Notes: generated from the sequence alone by a model not told the origin. Positions 1-12,535 are shown, counted from the first letter of the stretch. The stretch: DNA of 64,000 bases from Anticarsia gemmatalis (GCF_050436995.1 NC_134758.1:496001-560000), one strand, 5' to 3'. Made by a program: numbers and translations.

Positions 1-684
1 ACACAGATTATGTACCTTTGTTTGTGGACCACAAAAAATTATCATATATTTTTCAATAATGTAATGTGACTATATAATTGTTCTGCATTTGGTAACAACA
101 TAAGACCTTTAGTAATATATATGTATAATTGTGAATGGAGAAATAAATAACTTGAAAATAAATACTATTATTATTTGTTACCACAGCAACAAAATATTTA
201 GTACAGAATCTGTTGTTGCTGTTGCATAAATATACATGTTTATTTATACATATTTATGTAACGATATCTTTGGCACCTTCTTATAAATACCATAAATTTC
301 CTTCAAGAAATACTATTTGATCAAACAAAATTATGTGTCTACCTACAATTGTAAACTATTATACCTACCTGACTTAAAAATAACTTGTTAAATTGAAATC
401 AATAAAGGAAAATAAAATCAACGGAAATGACGCTTTGGACTGTATGGAAGAAATATCATAGGTATATGTGGAAATAATGGAACATTATGGTAAAATGAAC
501 ATAGGTCAAATAAAAGTTGAAACAATGTGCATTGTATTGGAGACATTTAGAGCCTAAACAGGATATTTGTAAAATAAGAGGACCCTATGTTTTCACAACT
601 GCATTGGCCTCTGTAGGGTTAACTACCATTCCCAATTATGCATTTTTTCAAGAGTATTAAAGAGACTGTATCTGTTGTCTCCAG
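1..684. other. AT-rich intron sequence upstream of the first lola-like exon
   Basis: No coding exon, RNA gene or recognised repeat is visible. A pyrimidine-rich tract ending in CCAG at 681-684 is the acceptor of the exon that follows. The BTB-encoding and other upstream exons of the locus should lie before base 1. Confidence 0.6.
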
Positions 685-934
685 GTCCGTGATGGCAGCA
701 TAGACAGTCGCGAAGGTTCAGTGTCACCAACACGCCGCCGAAAGAAAGCGCGTCGCATGTCGACCGAAGGGCCGCCATCACTCCCGCTACCACCACCTAA
801 CGATAACGCGCAAGGGAACGGAGACGACCAACCACAATGCAAGGAGGAGTTACCGAGGGATGGAGTAGAGGACCTGACACTAGACGAAGAGGCTGACGAA
901 CAACCGGCTGTGGCGCACAATGACGTTGTACGCA
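685..934 (+). CDS. lola: lola-like constitutive internal exon (linker region)
   Basis: This is an internal coding exon of 250 nt bounded by CCAG and GTAAGT. It encodes a basic stretch (PTRRRKKARR) followed by a Pro-rich and then an acidic segment ending in NDVVR. It contains no domain; in the lola family such sequence links the N-terminal BTB/POZ domain to the variable C-terminal zinc fingers. It ends with one base of a split codon, which the next exon completes as Asn. The assignment to lola rests mainly on the array of terminal exons downstream. A basic patch like this could serve as a nuclear localisation signal (inference). Confidence 0.7.
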
Positions 935-1978
935 GTAAGTATTAAATCTCGTTTCCAGATTTATTATTGACATTGTGTTCGGACCAGTAATGAGATACAA
1001 TACGTAAATTGTCCTACCATTATCAACAATCGGTTAAAATTGTATGTCTTCTTTCAATTTATTGACGAATGGGCTTCGCCAATAATGTCTTCAACAAGAC
1101 TACCGAGTGCCATAATAAAGCATCAGTTATGTTACAAGATAACAAAGTCATTTGAAATAGCTATTCATCAGTTATTCATTATAAAACCGTGATACCTTTT
1201 CTCGCGAGAATTTATACAGTACATTTAGTTTTATTTTCAAGTCGATATAATGCAATTAGCCACGTTTTCTATTGTTAAAATCAACCAAGCCGAGCAATAC
1301 GTCCTTCAAAAGACAAAATGTTAAGTGTGCTTCAAAAATTATAATAATGACAATGGTGTAGCATAAGTGTGGTGGGGCTTTAATTTATAAATTATCTCCA
1401 AAAAAGTCTGTATGAATAAGCAATTCACTTTTCAGAATTGCCTTCTTAAGTGATTACTCTCGTTAAAAACAGATGACCTATTTTTTTTCTGTCATTCATA
1501 TTTAAATGTGTTTTGTAAATATCTTCTTTTTCTATAATTCTTTAATTCTTAATATTCTCATAATTGTCATTTAACAATTGCAATTTTAACTGCTTCTTAA
1601 TCATATTACGCCTTGACCAATCATAAACATTTTCGCTTGTTATTATCTATACATATAAAATTACTTGTACATTTTTACATACATTCGTATGAGTGTATGT
1701 AAAAATGTTACGGAAAAAGTAATTTGTGTTCTGATTTCCATTTGTGCTATATTTGTAAACAGTTTTATCTTTAGGTCAGCTCTCGTCACAATCTTTATTT
1801 TAAATGACAAAATAATAGCTGAATGAAATTAATAACAATTAAAAATATTATACGTATCACTTTTTTAGAATTATTACACCCGATAATTAATGAATTTTTA
1901 GTTAACAATTTTTAAATGATGGACTATCACAATTAGTATGTCCAAGCTGTGGCTAAACTAGATGTTGTGTCGTTCCAG
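935..1978 (+). other. intron of the lola-like gene, with a small hairpin
   Basis: This AT-rich intron between the two constitutive exons has no visible gene. It contains a 15-bp perfect inverted repeat at 1669-1683 and 1694-1708 with a 10-nt loop. Confidence 0.6.
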
Positions 1979-2050
1979 ATTTCCAATGGCACATGGAACG
2001 ATCTCAAGATGATATAATGAACTCGAGTGACGGCGCCAGAGAGTCGCAAG
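1979..2050 (+). CDS. lola: lola-like last constitutive exon (splice hub for the terminal exons)
   Basis: This 72-nt exon is bounded by TTCCAG and GTAAGC. Completed by the preceding exon it reads NFQWHMERSQDD, then a Ser/Asp-rich stretch ending in ESQ. It finishes with a single G, so every downstream terminal exon must supply the last two bases of that codon. All six zinc-finger exons below do so in frame, which strongly supports this exon as the common donor. In Drosophila lola the common exons are joined, by cis and also trans splicing, to one of many 3' exons; trans splicing here would be inference. Confidence 0.75.
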
Positions 2051-3662
2051 GTAAGCACCACACGCTCGTACACGCGGCGTGGCCTCTCCTGCCACGCCTC
2101 TCACCAACATGTTGCGTTGATATTACACCGCTTTTGATGTTACTTAGTCAACCGAACAACGCGACATGTCACATGGGATTCAATTGATATTCTGGGACAA
2201 TTAACTTTTTATATCAACACTGTATTCAGAGAGAAAAAACTTAATTGTCCCAGGCATACAAGGAACGGATGAAATGCGCAATGTCTTCCCATAATTTGAA
2301 TAGACAAACAGTCATTGCTTAAAATAATCTATTTATGTTATATATAAATATTATATTTTCACGACAGTGGATATGAGAGTGCTAGTGTTTTCACATGTGA
2401 AACTCCAATCTTATATTAATTAGTATCTAATATTATTATAAACTACTAATCTTATTACAGTTGTATATTTTATTACGATTATCAGTTTTGTAATGATATT
2501 CCAGTGCATCAGGTAAAGGTATTGGTAAGGTTTTTACGATGTAGCCTTTTATAAGGCGAGGTAACTTTGGTAAGGTAAGTATTGGTTTACATTATTTTAC
2601 TAGTTCACAGAATATGGTTACGTGTAAGCTTATGTTTGTGATATGGGATCTTAGTGAATGTAGATCATGCATGCTTCAATTATGTAATATGTCGTAGACA
2701 GCACGCGTTGCGATTAACTTTATGACAATTAGTGCTACCCTCTATATAAACACGTCTATAGTCTAACACTGGAGTGGATTGGTTATTTATATTGGTAAGT
2801 AAACTTTTAAGTATTTATTATCAATGATATAGTTGTATTACATTATTGTAGTTGAACATTTATTTTAATGTGCACGACACCCCACTTCGCCATTTTTATC
2901 GGGTTTTTACTAGTTGGTTTTATCATCGCTAAATGAAAAAATATCGTGGAAAAAGATTTTATAGCACAAGTGTGAAATTTGATATGTTTGTAGAAGATTG
3001 GATTGTCACCACACGATGCCGCCACCGAAGGTAAATGTCTATTATTTACATTGTCCACGTAGTTGATGGTTATGTGGCTTATTTATCTATTATTTTATTA
3101 TGTTTTTCCTTTTTTGCATTCACATGTGATTTCACTGCAGACGTCTGTTCTTAGCAATTCATGTTAAAAATATTATTTTTTGTTGTTGTTCAAGTTTGCA
3201 TGTTCACTAGGTCGGCATTTACAGTTAATAAAATTATCGGAAGCATGGTTGTTCACACGAGTTCCTAGTGGATGCGCATTTCATTTTTCAATTTACATTG
3301 CGATTATTTCGTACCTAGGACATTACAAAGAAAAAAAAATGAAGCCATGACACCAGATAACGGGGATTCAATTCAAACACGGGCCACAATAAAACTTACA
3401 TTTCTAATGATTTCCTTTACTTCATCCCATCACGACTTTGCTAACATAACCTACGCTTTAATTCCATTGTCTCGACTGCCTCGCATTCTTTTTAACTGTA
3501 TTCAAGCACCACTCGCATATACAATACAGGCACGTATCACGAACACTGCTCTATCACACCGTCCTTTCACACCTGAATAACCTCACACGACACCTATCTA
3601 TTTCACTATACAATCCTATGCTTTGTATATAATTTATTGTCGCTTTTCATTTAATCTTCCAG
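2051..3662 (+). other. intronic sequence without recognisable genes
   Basis: Between the last common exon and the first zinc-finger terminal exon there is AT-rich sequence with no cysteine-rich open frame, no RNA gene and no repeat that I recognise. Confidence 0.55.
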
Positions 3663-4105
3663 AGCTACTGGTACACATGTATAACACTAATTACGCCAAA
3701 ACTCCCTTTCCATTAACCCGTGGGTACTTTAAGAGCAATGATACTCAAAACGAAGATGAAGATAAAGAAATGGTTAGAAAGAAGGTCAGAAAGATCGCTA
3801 AGAATAAACTTTTGGCGGGACAGAGAAGGTCTAAAAAGAAATTAGAGTTCGGTACTTCTGGAGGGATATGTCGCAATGGGAAGGATAAAGATCGTTTATA
3901 CGTTTGCTCTATTTGCAAGAAAAAACAGTACAAGTATAGAAGGAACAAGTTGAGACATGAGAAATACGAGTGTAACACCGGACCGCAATTCGGTTGTGAT
4001 ACTTGCGGGAAAAAATACTCACAGAAAAAAACCTTGATCTCACACGTCGCTCAAAAACATCCCAACAGGATGAAGGAGCTCCCAGCCAGACAGAAAATTA
4101 ATTAA
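3663..4105 (+). CDS. lola: lola-like alternative terminal exon 1 (zinc-finger pair)
   Basis: The acceptor CTTCCAG at 3656-3662 opens an exon that starts in phase with the common donor (EL followed by LVHMYN) and ends at TAA. A Lys-rich region precedes the finger pair. Finger 1 has C-x2-C (CSIC) and ends H-x4-C (HEKYEC), the atypical C2HC form usual in lola. Finger 2 is C-x2-C (CDTC) with a C-terminal H-x4-H (HVAQKH). The product would be one DNA-binding isoform of a BTB transcription factor acting in the nucleus. Finger 2 is less typical than in the other exons because it lacks the CPYC core. Confidence 0.8.
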
Positions 4106-4527
4106 TGTTGTTCAACATTTTTCGTTACTTTTTTTTAATAGTTTTGTTTATTTCTTTTATTACATGTTTCTTTATACAGACATTTTCAAACACATGAATT
4201 GTTAAGAATACGACAGTTAGGTTATAGGACAATTATTTGATCTCTTGGTGATTCCAGTATCAGTGTTCTTAGATTGTTTTCTATTGATTGTTGATTTATT
4301 TTGTTCAATCATAGTTTAGAATATCATTACTTTAATTTTGTTGATTTTGTCTAGACACATAGCCAGTTACTCGTTTTTTTTTTCATATATTTTTTCTTTT
4401 TTGAATATATTACTTTTCGTTACGCAAACTTTTGTTTTTATTTAATTTACAAAATATAAGTTCTTTAATTTAAAAAATAGACATTTCGAAGGATGATAAA
4501 CGGACTGTATTACTTTTTTTATTGCAG
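4106..4527 (+). other. 3' UTR/intron between terminal exons 1 and 2
   Basis: T-rich, AT-rich sequence follows the stop of terminal exon 1. The ATTGCAG acceptor of the next terminal exon ends at 4527. No other feature is seen. Confidence 0.5.
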
Positions 4528-5117
4528 GTGCAAATGCGTCGCCGCGAACTAATATCATGACGCGTAGTAAAAAGGTAAACGAGACCACGACACTTGCGAT
4601 ACTGCAAAACGTGAAGTCACCGCCGAGCACGCCCATTAACTCGCCCAACACGCCCAGTAGCACGCCTAGCGCGGCCGCCGTCCCGCCCAGCGCGCCCGAC
4701 AGCGGCGTGCCCGAGGAGACCAAGGAGAACAAGAAGCGAGAGATCAAGAGCTCCCCGCCGCGGAAGAGCTCGCCCAAGTCGTCGCCCGAGCCGTCCCCGC
4801 GGGACAAGAAGAGCGCGGACTCGCGCTACAACATCTTCCCGCGCAGCGACCGCGCCAACCTGCCGTGCGCGCAGTACAAGACGGAGAAGGGCTACAAGTG
4901 CCCCAACTGCCAGCGCTGCTACAACGCGCGCAAGAACCTGGTGCGCCACGTGACGCTGGAGTGCGGGCGCGAGCCGCAGTACAAGTGCCCGTACTGCGCC
5001 TACAGCAAGCACCGGCGCAACGAGCTCAAGAAGCACATCGAGAAGAAGCACCCCGAGCACCACCGGCCCGACCCGCCGCGCGCCGCGCCCGACTCCGACT
5101 CGCCCAGCGTCAAGTGA
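4528..5117 (+). CDS. lola: lola-like alternative terminal exon 2 (GC-rich, zinc-finger pair)
   Basis: This exon is entered after ATTGCAG in the shared phase (GANASPR) and ends at TGA. About 100 residues rich in Ser, Pro, Thr and Lys precede the fingers. Finger 1 uses CPNC and H-x4-C (HVTLEC); finger 2 uses CPYC and HIEKKH. The exon is strikingly GC-rich, with nearly every third codon position G or C, in a locus that is otherwise AT-rich. That composition produces long spurious open frames on both strands here. Function as for the other terminal exons: it sets the DNA-binding specificity of one isoform. Confidence 0.85.
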
Positions 5118-5587
5118 GCCGCGCCGCCGCCGACCGCGTGCTTTATTAGTGCCTTATGATTACACTACGAAACTATTTGATCTTCCTTTAGATAATATTG
5201 AAATTAAATTTTTATATTCGTCATGTTTACTATGTATTGACAAATTTGATATTCAATATTTTTTGAGCTATTAAACGATTAAAGTTATGAGTAAAGTTCG
5301 CTGACTTTAATTTGAATCTGTCGAGTACTACCCGGTCCATTCTAAGTTCTTATGGGAAGATAAGTTAATAAAATCAATTATTTGGATTGTGCATGTTTTG
5401 CATGAATTTAGAAGCTTCGCCTTTTATAATTTCTAACAGAAATTATTATTTTTTATATTTTTTATTATTATAACGCATTTCTTTGGTTCCTTAATTTTAT
5501 TTTAGCCTCTGGTAGTATTAACAAAGACTCAGTATGTAGTTCCGCTTAACTTATTATTTGCAATACCTTTAATGTATTGTATTTCAG
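5118..5587 (+). other. 3' UTR/intron between terminal exons 2 and 3
   Basis: AT-rich sequence with no coding signal. It ends in the ATTTCAG acceptor (5581-5587) of terminal exon 3. Confidence 0.5.
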
Positions 5588-6291
5588 AGTTACACAAGGA
5601 TACCCACCTTCCGTCGGCCTTGCTGTCACTACTGTCGCAGCAGGCGCAGTCGCAGACGCTGGCCTCGCTGGTCCCGCCCTGTATCCAGGTCACCAATATC
5701 ATGAAACCCGCCGCCACCAAAGACATCACGCCCTACCCCGCACCCCTACACTCGCTCAACTCCATACCCGAGAATATAAAAGCACATCTGCTGCAACAAG
5801 CTTTCATGCAAAACAACAACGTGACGCAAAGCTTGGACTACAAGTTGCCCAACAAACAAGACAACGAACTCGAGTCGGACGCAGAGTACGACGATACCGA
5901 TGATATCGTGCTGCCCGAAGACCCTGACACTTTCTACGATTCCAACTGTAGCTTCGCGTCCAACTCGGGCAGCATCCACTCCGATGACGTGTTTGACACC
6001 AAGCCCGACACGAAGGGCCACTTCATGAAGCGAGACGGCAACAGCTCGGACGACGCGAGCCGTCAGTTCGAGTGCAAGCACTGCGGTAAGAAATACCGCT
6101 GGAAGTCGACGCTGCGACGTCACGAGAACGTGGAGTGCGGCGGTAAGGCGCCATCCCACCAATGTCCCTACTGCTCGTACAAGGCCAAACAGAGGGGCAA
6201 CCTAGGCGTTCACATAAGGAAGCACCACAACAACGAGTGGTACATATACGCTAGCAACAAAGTTAGGCGAAACAAAAAGACCTCTATTTAG
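5588..6291 (+). CDS. lola: lola-like alternative terminal exon 3 (long linker, zinc-finger pair)
   Basis: This is the longest terminal exon, about 234 codons, entered in the shared phase (ELHKDTHLPS). A long linker carries a Gln-rich and hydrophobic start and then an acidic Asp/Glu/Ser-rich region, before the finger pair near the C terminus. Finger 1 is CKHC ending H-x4-C (HENVEC); finger 2 is CPYC with HIRKHH. The acidic linker could act as an activation or protein-interaction region (inference). Stop TAG at 6289-6291. Confidence 0.85.
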
Positions 6292-8028
6292 CTCTAAACG
6301 AGAGGAGGAATTATATAAAAAAATATTAGACCAAAGTAGATACCTAACCAAATCGGTACTGCAATAATTTTATTTATATTTACATTATTTTTTGTTGAAG
6401 ACATTTTAATATACACTAAAGAAATAGTTATAATGTGCACATTCCCTAACGGCATTAGTGTTAATTTTGTTGTTTTTGTTTTAGAGTTTATTATGGTAGT
6501 TAAGACTGACCCTAAGTATTTTATTCTGAAGAATATGACCTAAGGTCGCCGTAATATTATTATAAAAAATATATTACAAATGGAAACTAGTATAGCGTGT
6601 CGTCCTCTCCAAAGTGATTGTGACATGGAAGTCTATTCACGCGTGTCCAATCACGAGTGACGCCTGGGTATGGGCGTCACCGGATCATTTGTTCGTATTT
6701 CCACTTGTTTTAACTCGAATTTGTTTAGTTTTAATGACCTATCATTCCTCAAAAGGAATAAGTAATTCCAAATTGATAATTTAGTGCAATGATATTAAAT
6801 AATTAGTTGATATTACATTAACATTGTGCCTGGTCGGCAGGCGTACCGTAGTAGCATTAACCATGTTAGTTTCCAGCACGGGTAGAATTATTTATAAGGT
6901 GTGACAAAATGTCACTCCGGCCGTTTAGTCTCGCTATATCTACCTTTTTGTTCATGTTATACATAATTTATTTAAATTGTTTTCTTCCATTATTTTGTTA
7001 GTTCTTGGGACCATTGACCTTGTCTTCCTAACTTTCTTCGTAGCAAACCCAAAGTTATTTTAATGTTGTTTATTATTATTATTTATTAGGATAATGTTTT
7101 GAGGACTGTATTGTCCTATGTATTGCGGTGTTCTGAATTTTTGTATATGCTTATCGGTCCTACTGAAATTCGGAGCACGTGCGACTTAGATAGTTAAAAG
7201 CTCATCAATAATGTGCCTACAATGTTACCTGTAGTTATGTAAAACATATTTATTGATAATTTACATATTTTTGATTAGAAATTTGGTGAACTGGGATAAA
7301 AAAAATGTGTTCAAAATTTATATGATTTTTTTGTTTAAAAGATGTTATCTTGATATTAACTGATATTTACATGCAATAAAATATTTTCGTGTTTCGTTTA
7401 GCATATTGACTGTTGATATTTTGTTGTTAAACTAGGATAACAAAGCTATTTGACCAAAGTCAGTATTAGATTTTTAACGTGGTGATAAGAAATAAAGAAT
7501 GTTATTTGTTGTTGAAACAAGTCATTGCTAAGCATAGAAAAATAAAATGTTTTTGATATATGCAATATTCCCTTCATATCATGTTACGATTACGGTATGA
7601 GGTACACATGTACACATGTATGGATTATATAAAATTGGATGTTATTATGTTGTTTGTTAATGTTATTGGAGTAGTTATCGATTAGTGTGATTTTTATATG
7701 AATATATTGGGGTTTACTTGGTAGAAAAGTTTAATCAAATATAGCTATAGTATATCAAATTACATTGTGTTTTCCTTGCTTCATAGCACTTTACCATTCC
7801 AGTATTATTGATGTATTACGTTTGTCATGTGTATGTACAAACTTAGTTGTTGCGATTAGGTAAGTCGTTTTGTTGATGCATACTAAATGTTCGTCGATTA
7901 ACAAACGCATGTGTACGCATGAGACGTCAATAAAACATCAAACCACACTTGCTTAGAGTTTCAACTTGCGCATGTTGCATTATTTTCTTTTCCTTTTTCG
8001 TTCATACTAATATAATTAATAATTTCAG
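6292..8028 (+). other. non-coding AT-rich stretch of the lola-like locus
   Basis: It probably contains the 3' UTR of terminal exon 3, followed by intron. I see no zinc-finger motif, tRNA or known repeat. The last 40 bases form an excellent branch-point/pyrimidine tract (TACTAAT followed by TTTCAG) leading to the candidate exon at 8029. Confidence 0.5.
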
Positions 8029-8123
8029 GTAGACAAGAAAGCCCATGGGTCGGGAGACTACATTTCATTAACAAAACGTTTATTACAAATACCCAAAGCT
8101 GTGTGACTAAAAAGCTCCAGTAA
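8029..8123 (+). CDS. candidate finger-less terminal exon of the lola-like gene
   Basis: A strong acceptor (a T-rich tract, a TACTAAT branch-point match, then AATTTCAG) at 8028 opens a frame of 31 codons in the same phase as the verified terminal exons. It begins GRQESPWVGR and ends at TAA. It has no Cys/His motif, so it would give a BTB protein without DNA-binding fingers. Finger-less isoforms are known for Drosophila lola. Chance is a real alternative for so short a frame; RNA evidence would be needed. Confidence 0.35.
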
Positions 8124-8526
8124 CACCATGAGATTTCTTTAAATGCCTAGTACTTTCAAAGATTTGTGAGTCGCTTCAGAAACCACTGTAAGCAAGAGTA
8201 AACTGTGAAACAGTCTATCCTCGAATCGAAAGGATATCATGAGAAAAAAATAAACGTTGTTATTTCTTTTTTGTTCTTTTTTTTTACTTTTCCTTTTTTG
8301 CAAAGCTTTCATCACAGCACTCGGTGGACACTCACAGTAGAATATCTCTATTTATATATACCTATACATCTATTTACTCGTATGTATGATATATTACGTA
8401 ATATGTATATAACATGTATCTATGTTTCGCTTGTAACTGTCGTTAACCACACGGGAATGTTGAATGTTGCGTTTGTGTGCGCGGCCGCGCCCCGAGCCCA
8501 TTTTATGATACCTCTCGCGCTTTCAG

Positions 8527-8888
8527 GCGGCGGCTGCGGGCCCGAAGACGTGTCGTTCACTAGGATCGGCGGCCTGTCGTGGGACCAGTGGTCGGCGCGC
8601 CTGGCGCTGCCCTTCGCCGGCATGCGCGTGAGCGCCGCGCTGCCGCCCGCCGCCGGCGAGCCCGCCTTCACGTGCCCCGACTGCGGCCGCGTGTACAAGC
8701 TCAAGTCGTCGCTGCGCAACCACCAGAAGTGGGAGTGCGGCAAGGAGCCGCAGTTCCAGTGCCCCTACTGCGTGTACCGCGCCAAGCAGAAGATGCACAT
8801 CGCGCGCCACATGGAGCGCATGCACCGCGAGGTGCACATGAAGCCCGAGCAGTACATCAAGCAGGACAACGTCGACGCCTGCACCTAG
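8527..8888 (+). CDS. lola: lola-like alternative terminal exon 4 (GC-rich, zinc-finger pair)
   Basis: The acceptor CTTTCAG ends at 8526. The exon enters in the shared phase (GGCGPEDVSF) and stops at TAG 8886-8888. Finger 1 is CPDC with H-x4-C (HQKWEC) and the lola-type Y-K-x-K-S-S-L-x-x-H core. Finger 2 is CPYC with HMERMH. Like exon 2 it is very GC-rich compared with its flanks. An open frame runs upstream through the intron to 8205, but that part is T-rich and lies before the acceptor, so I do not treat it as coding. Confidence 0.85.
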
Positions 8889-11666
8889 TGCGCCTGCCGC
8901 CCCGTCGCCCTGTCGCCCTGTCCGCCACCGCGCTCACTGAATCTTAGTCACTATATAAATACTCCATATTTAATAGGAACGTTGAACGAATATATTACGT
9001 TTTACATATCATTTTCTATTGAAAGTTTACTATTGGCACGGTTGCGAAGAAGGATAGATACGGTTTTTGATATATCTATTTTGGCGTTATAGAATCGTTA
9101 GTTTATTAAATTTAAAAATAGCAGTTGTAGTTAGAGAAGTTGTCAGCGAATTCCCGAGTTATCCCTATTGTGATAAATGTGATGAAATCTCTTTTGTGAT
9201 AGTGGCGTCAGACAGTCACGTTAGATGTAATCGCCATTCGTGAGGTCACAAGCAGTGCCTTAATCGTTACCTAATCGAGTAATTAACGTAACAATCGAGC
9301 TAATGACGACATAGATACCTTAATGAACAATTTGACGAATTACTAATAGTATTCACACTGGTTACACTATTGGACCAGTGTTTGCAACTATTGCATTTAT
9401 CCAGTATGTTAAGTCGAAAAGTGATTTTGTATAGTTACGGTTTTACTCTCTTTTTATATTTTCTTTTTTATGTACAGCATTTATGTAAACTATCATTCCT
9501 GATTTTGTGTACGTAGTCGAGGCGGTAGTTTTGAGTACATGTTGTTTTGGATTAATATTGTTACCAATCGCAGTTACTATCTTCTAAATCTGAATTTATA
9601 GATTATAATGGGTATTCACTTAAATATTTTTACGCTGAGAATTGAGTTCATATTATTTTTACGTCTAGAACTTGGACATCCAAATCGTTGTCAGTGAATA
9701 AGACAGCATGTAGAGATCTGTCGTACGGTATCGTCGATATGTACTGGGATGAACATGACGAGCGCACGATCGTGATTGAAGCTCTATACTGTATATCATA
9801 GTTATAATGAAAATGAAGCTATTTTCGCTTAGTTAGCAAGCACTAGTTCTTTGCCATAAATGCATGTTCCATTATTATTGTAATACTCATAAGTTAATTT
9901 TTTTATTTCAATTTATTTTTAGATCTCTTTACATCTAATGCATTTATTTTATTTTTAATTTAAGCTTGATACGTTTCTGTCGTAAATGTTGTGTGCAGAT
10001 CGGTTACTCTTTTAGTTCCTCGCGATGAATATCTGTTAGTATATTGGATGTTATATTTGGGGCCAATTATTGTGATTACTAGGTCAGAAGAGTGCCTTAA
10101 ATGATTGTTGAATTTATAAATTAGACACACTGCCATTAAGGTTTGTTACAAAGAATCGAGCACAATCATGTCGGTATGTTCAGGGAAGTTCCGTTTTATC
10201 TTCCGCATAGTTTTAAGTATTTTTATATACATTACCATTTAGAAATTATTTTAAGATTAGGAAGTGGTAGCGTGTATGTAAACTCATTACGTCGTAGCTC
10301 TAGACGAGACCGGCTCCGGCAAACCCGATCACTCCGCACACTTGTCACACACTCGTCAATCACTCGCATTACCCGGCAGTGATTTTACCGACAAACTACC
10401 ACGTTAGATTATTATCCGCTGGAGTTACCATCATACAATCAAAATGTAGAGTTCACAAAGTACAACCATATAAATCTTGTCAGTATAAAACTAAGTGCCT
10501 TCAAAAAGTTAGTCATTAGAGTTTAAAATGTTTCACATTAAAAAACATTCGGTTCAATCAATGATTTCTCGTAACTTATTATTGCAAAATTTTCTAGGTT
10601 GTGATTTAATATTTGTACGATGTCAGCCAACTTGTAATGTAAAAAGTTAAATAGACGTTGTAGTTATATCTACATTACTATAATAGAATTAGTAAAAAGT
10701 GAGTTTATAAAGATATACTCTTGACAAACATATTTTTATACACATTCATACACAAATAGCTGTGATAAAGTTAAAAGTACTCAAAACACAAGTTGTAGGA
10801 GAAGTGAGAAGTAAGCGTTTAGTGTACAGACTGTAGGGTCGTCGTATATAGGCGAGTGAGGCCGTGAACATATCACCAGACTCTTACTTGTAGTCACGCC
10901 AGTTGAACTTTTCACTTATTATAATTTGTCAATTCTTGATGAGTGTTTTTTTTACAAACTTGCGAGACACAAGTCAGATTGTTTCACTTAATATTACAGC
11001 AGGGCATCACTCGCCCGCCGACGTCCAGTCAGCGCCCCATTTATCAGTATCATGACCCAAGTGATGTTACGAACAATACCTAGTTACTCTAACTGTAAGA
11101 AATTACTACCTAGAATATTTGTAGTTATTGTAGATACAATTTACTGTCAATAAGAAGTTACAGTGATTAAAATGCATTTGATTGTATTTTTATAACCTTT
11201 TTTGTATTTTAAATAAAGTTGCTATTCTTGGTACGTACTCGTTTTAATAATGTATACAATGTATTTTAATTTATAAAATATTGGGTTGGTGGCTTACTCG
11301 TTGACTTGGGATTATTTGTAATTATCATAAATCTCCATATCTTCGAGTAAGGTCTTTACATAATGTGCATGAGCGAAATTATCATACTCAAAAATAGAAT
11401 GTGAATTCATTGTATTTTCAATGAGTTTACAATTACTTTGTAACTAATGGTTCTATGCATAACAGTGGTTGCATGCTACTTTAAAATAGAATATAAGGGA
11501 ACTAGTTTTAGATTAATACCAGTAGTATACGAGCAAATTAATGGGAGACATGGTGCATTTTCCTGAGCTTTCACACGGTAGCACATTTCCTATCGGTGGC
11601 TTTGCTTTACACACGGTGGTAGCTGTATTGTGCACGTATTTATTTTTATTTGCGTTTTAATTTCAG
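8889..11666 (+). other. long non-coding interval between terminal exons 4 and 5
   Basis: This 2.8 kb stretch is AT-rich and holds no finger motif or recognised repeat. It is long enough to hide small finger-less exons that cannot be seen by eye. Confidence 0.5.
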
Positions 11667-11941
11667 TTGCACAGTTGTACACTCCTTATATATTGAGTTA
11701 CGGTACACCTGGGTTGAGCAGCGGTAAAGCCGGGTGGACACTTTATGAATGCGTCGACTGCGGGAACAAATACAAACACAAGGGCTCGCTCCAACGACAT
11801 ATAAAGTACGAATGTAGAAAACAGCCGAGTTTCAAGTGTCCGTACTGTGTGTACCGGGCGTACCAGAAACATAATCTGTTGCTACATGAACGACATCTAC
11901 ATAAAGATATGCCGGAGAAGGTGGATTTCGTGTCGGAATGA
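11667..11941 (+). CDS. lola: lola-like alternative terminal exon 5 (zinc-finger pair)
   Basis: The exon is entered after TTTCAG (11661-11666) in the shared phase (VAQLYTPYIL) and ends at TGA 11939-11941. The linker is short. Finger 1 is CVDC with H-x4-C (HIKYEC) and the YKHKGSLQRH core. Finger 2 is CPYC with HERHLH. Base composition matches the AT-rich surroundings, unlike exons 2 and 4. Confidence 0.85.
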
Positions 11942-12535
11942 CCCGCCGCTAATGGCTTCCAATGTCAGTACATAAGTTACATCATACGATTACTAACTTT
12001 CAACGTCTACCGATTTTGACTAATGCAATAACAATGCAATACTCACAAAGATGTAACTAGTTCAAAAATGTATTTCCTAACTCTGTTAATTCGAATGGCT
12101 TGAATGCCACATGGTCAAAATACTATCCCCAAAGCTCTTGATTAGGGCGATAACAAACATTTTGTTACCTCCGAAAAATCTAACAATTGACACACATAAC
12201 TCTGTTGTTGCTAACGCATGCAGCTGTCGGTCTAATAGAAAGGCCCAAAACATCAACAAGTGACTAACTTTCTCCGAAACTTCTAGCAATTTAATCAGCA
12301 TCGCCTACATAAACTAAATCTCACATTTTAACCGTTTACGCTCACATTAAATAAGGTCAACGCGTCTCTTTATAAGCTTTATAACTTTTTAGTGGCATGC
12401 TTTATGATTTTTACCTGAACATGGTTCCTGCAGAATAATACATTAGGTCTCATTGTAAATAATGTCATTTTCATTGACTAACTTTAAAAATAAATGGTTT
12501 TTAATAATTTTAATTTTAAAAATATTCTGTTACAG
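11942..12535 (+). other. non-coding sequence downstream of terminal exon 5
   Basis: Presumed 3' UTR and intron. No gene or repeat is recognised. Confidence 0.5.

Noticed and set aside
4617..5063. 148-aa open frame on the minus strand over the GC-rich zinc-finger exon
   Set aside because: It is a shadow of strong third-position GC bias on the plus strand; composition is Leu/Arg/Val-rich without any motif, and the plus frame has clear zinc fingers.
8205..8526. 5' part of the open frame leading into terminal exon 4
   Set aside because: It is T-rich, lies upstream of a good acceptor and encodes no conserved sequence; it is intron that happens to be open.
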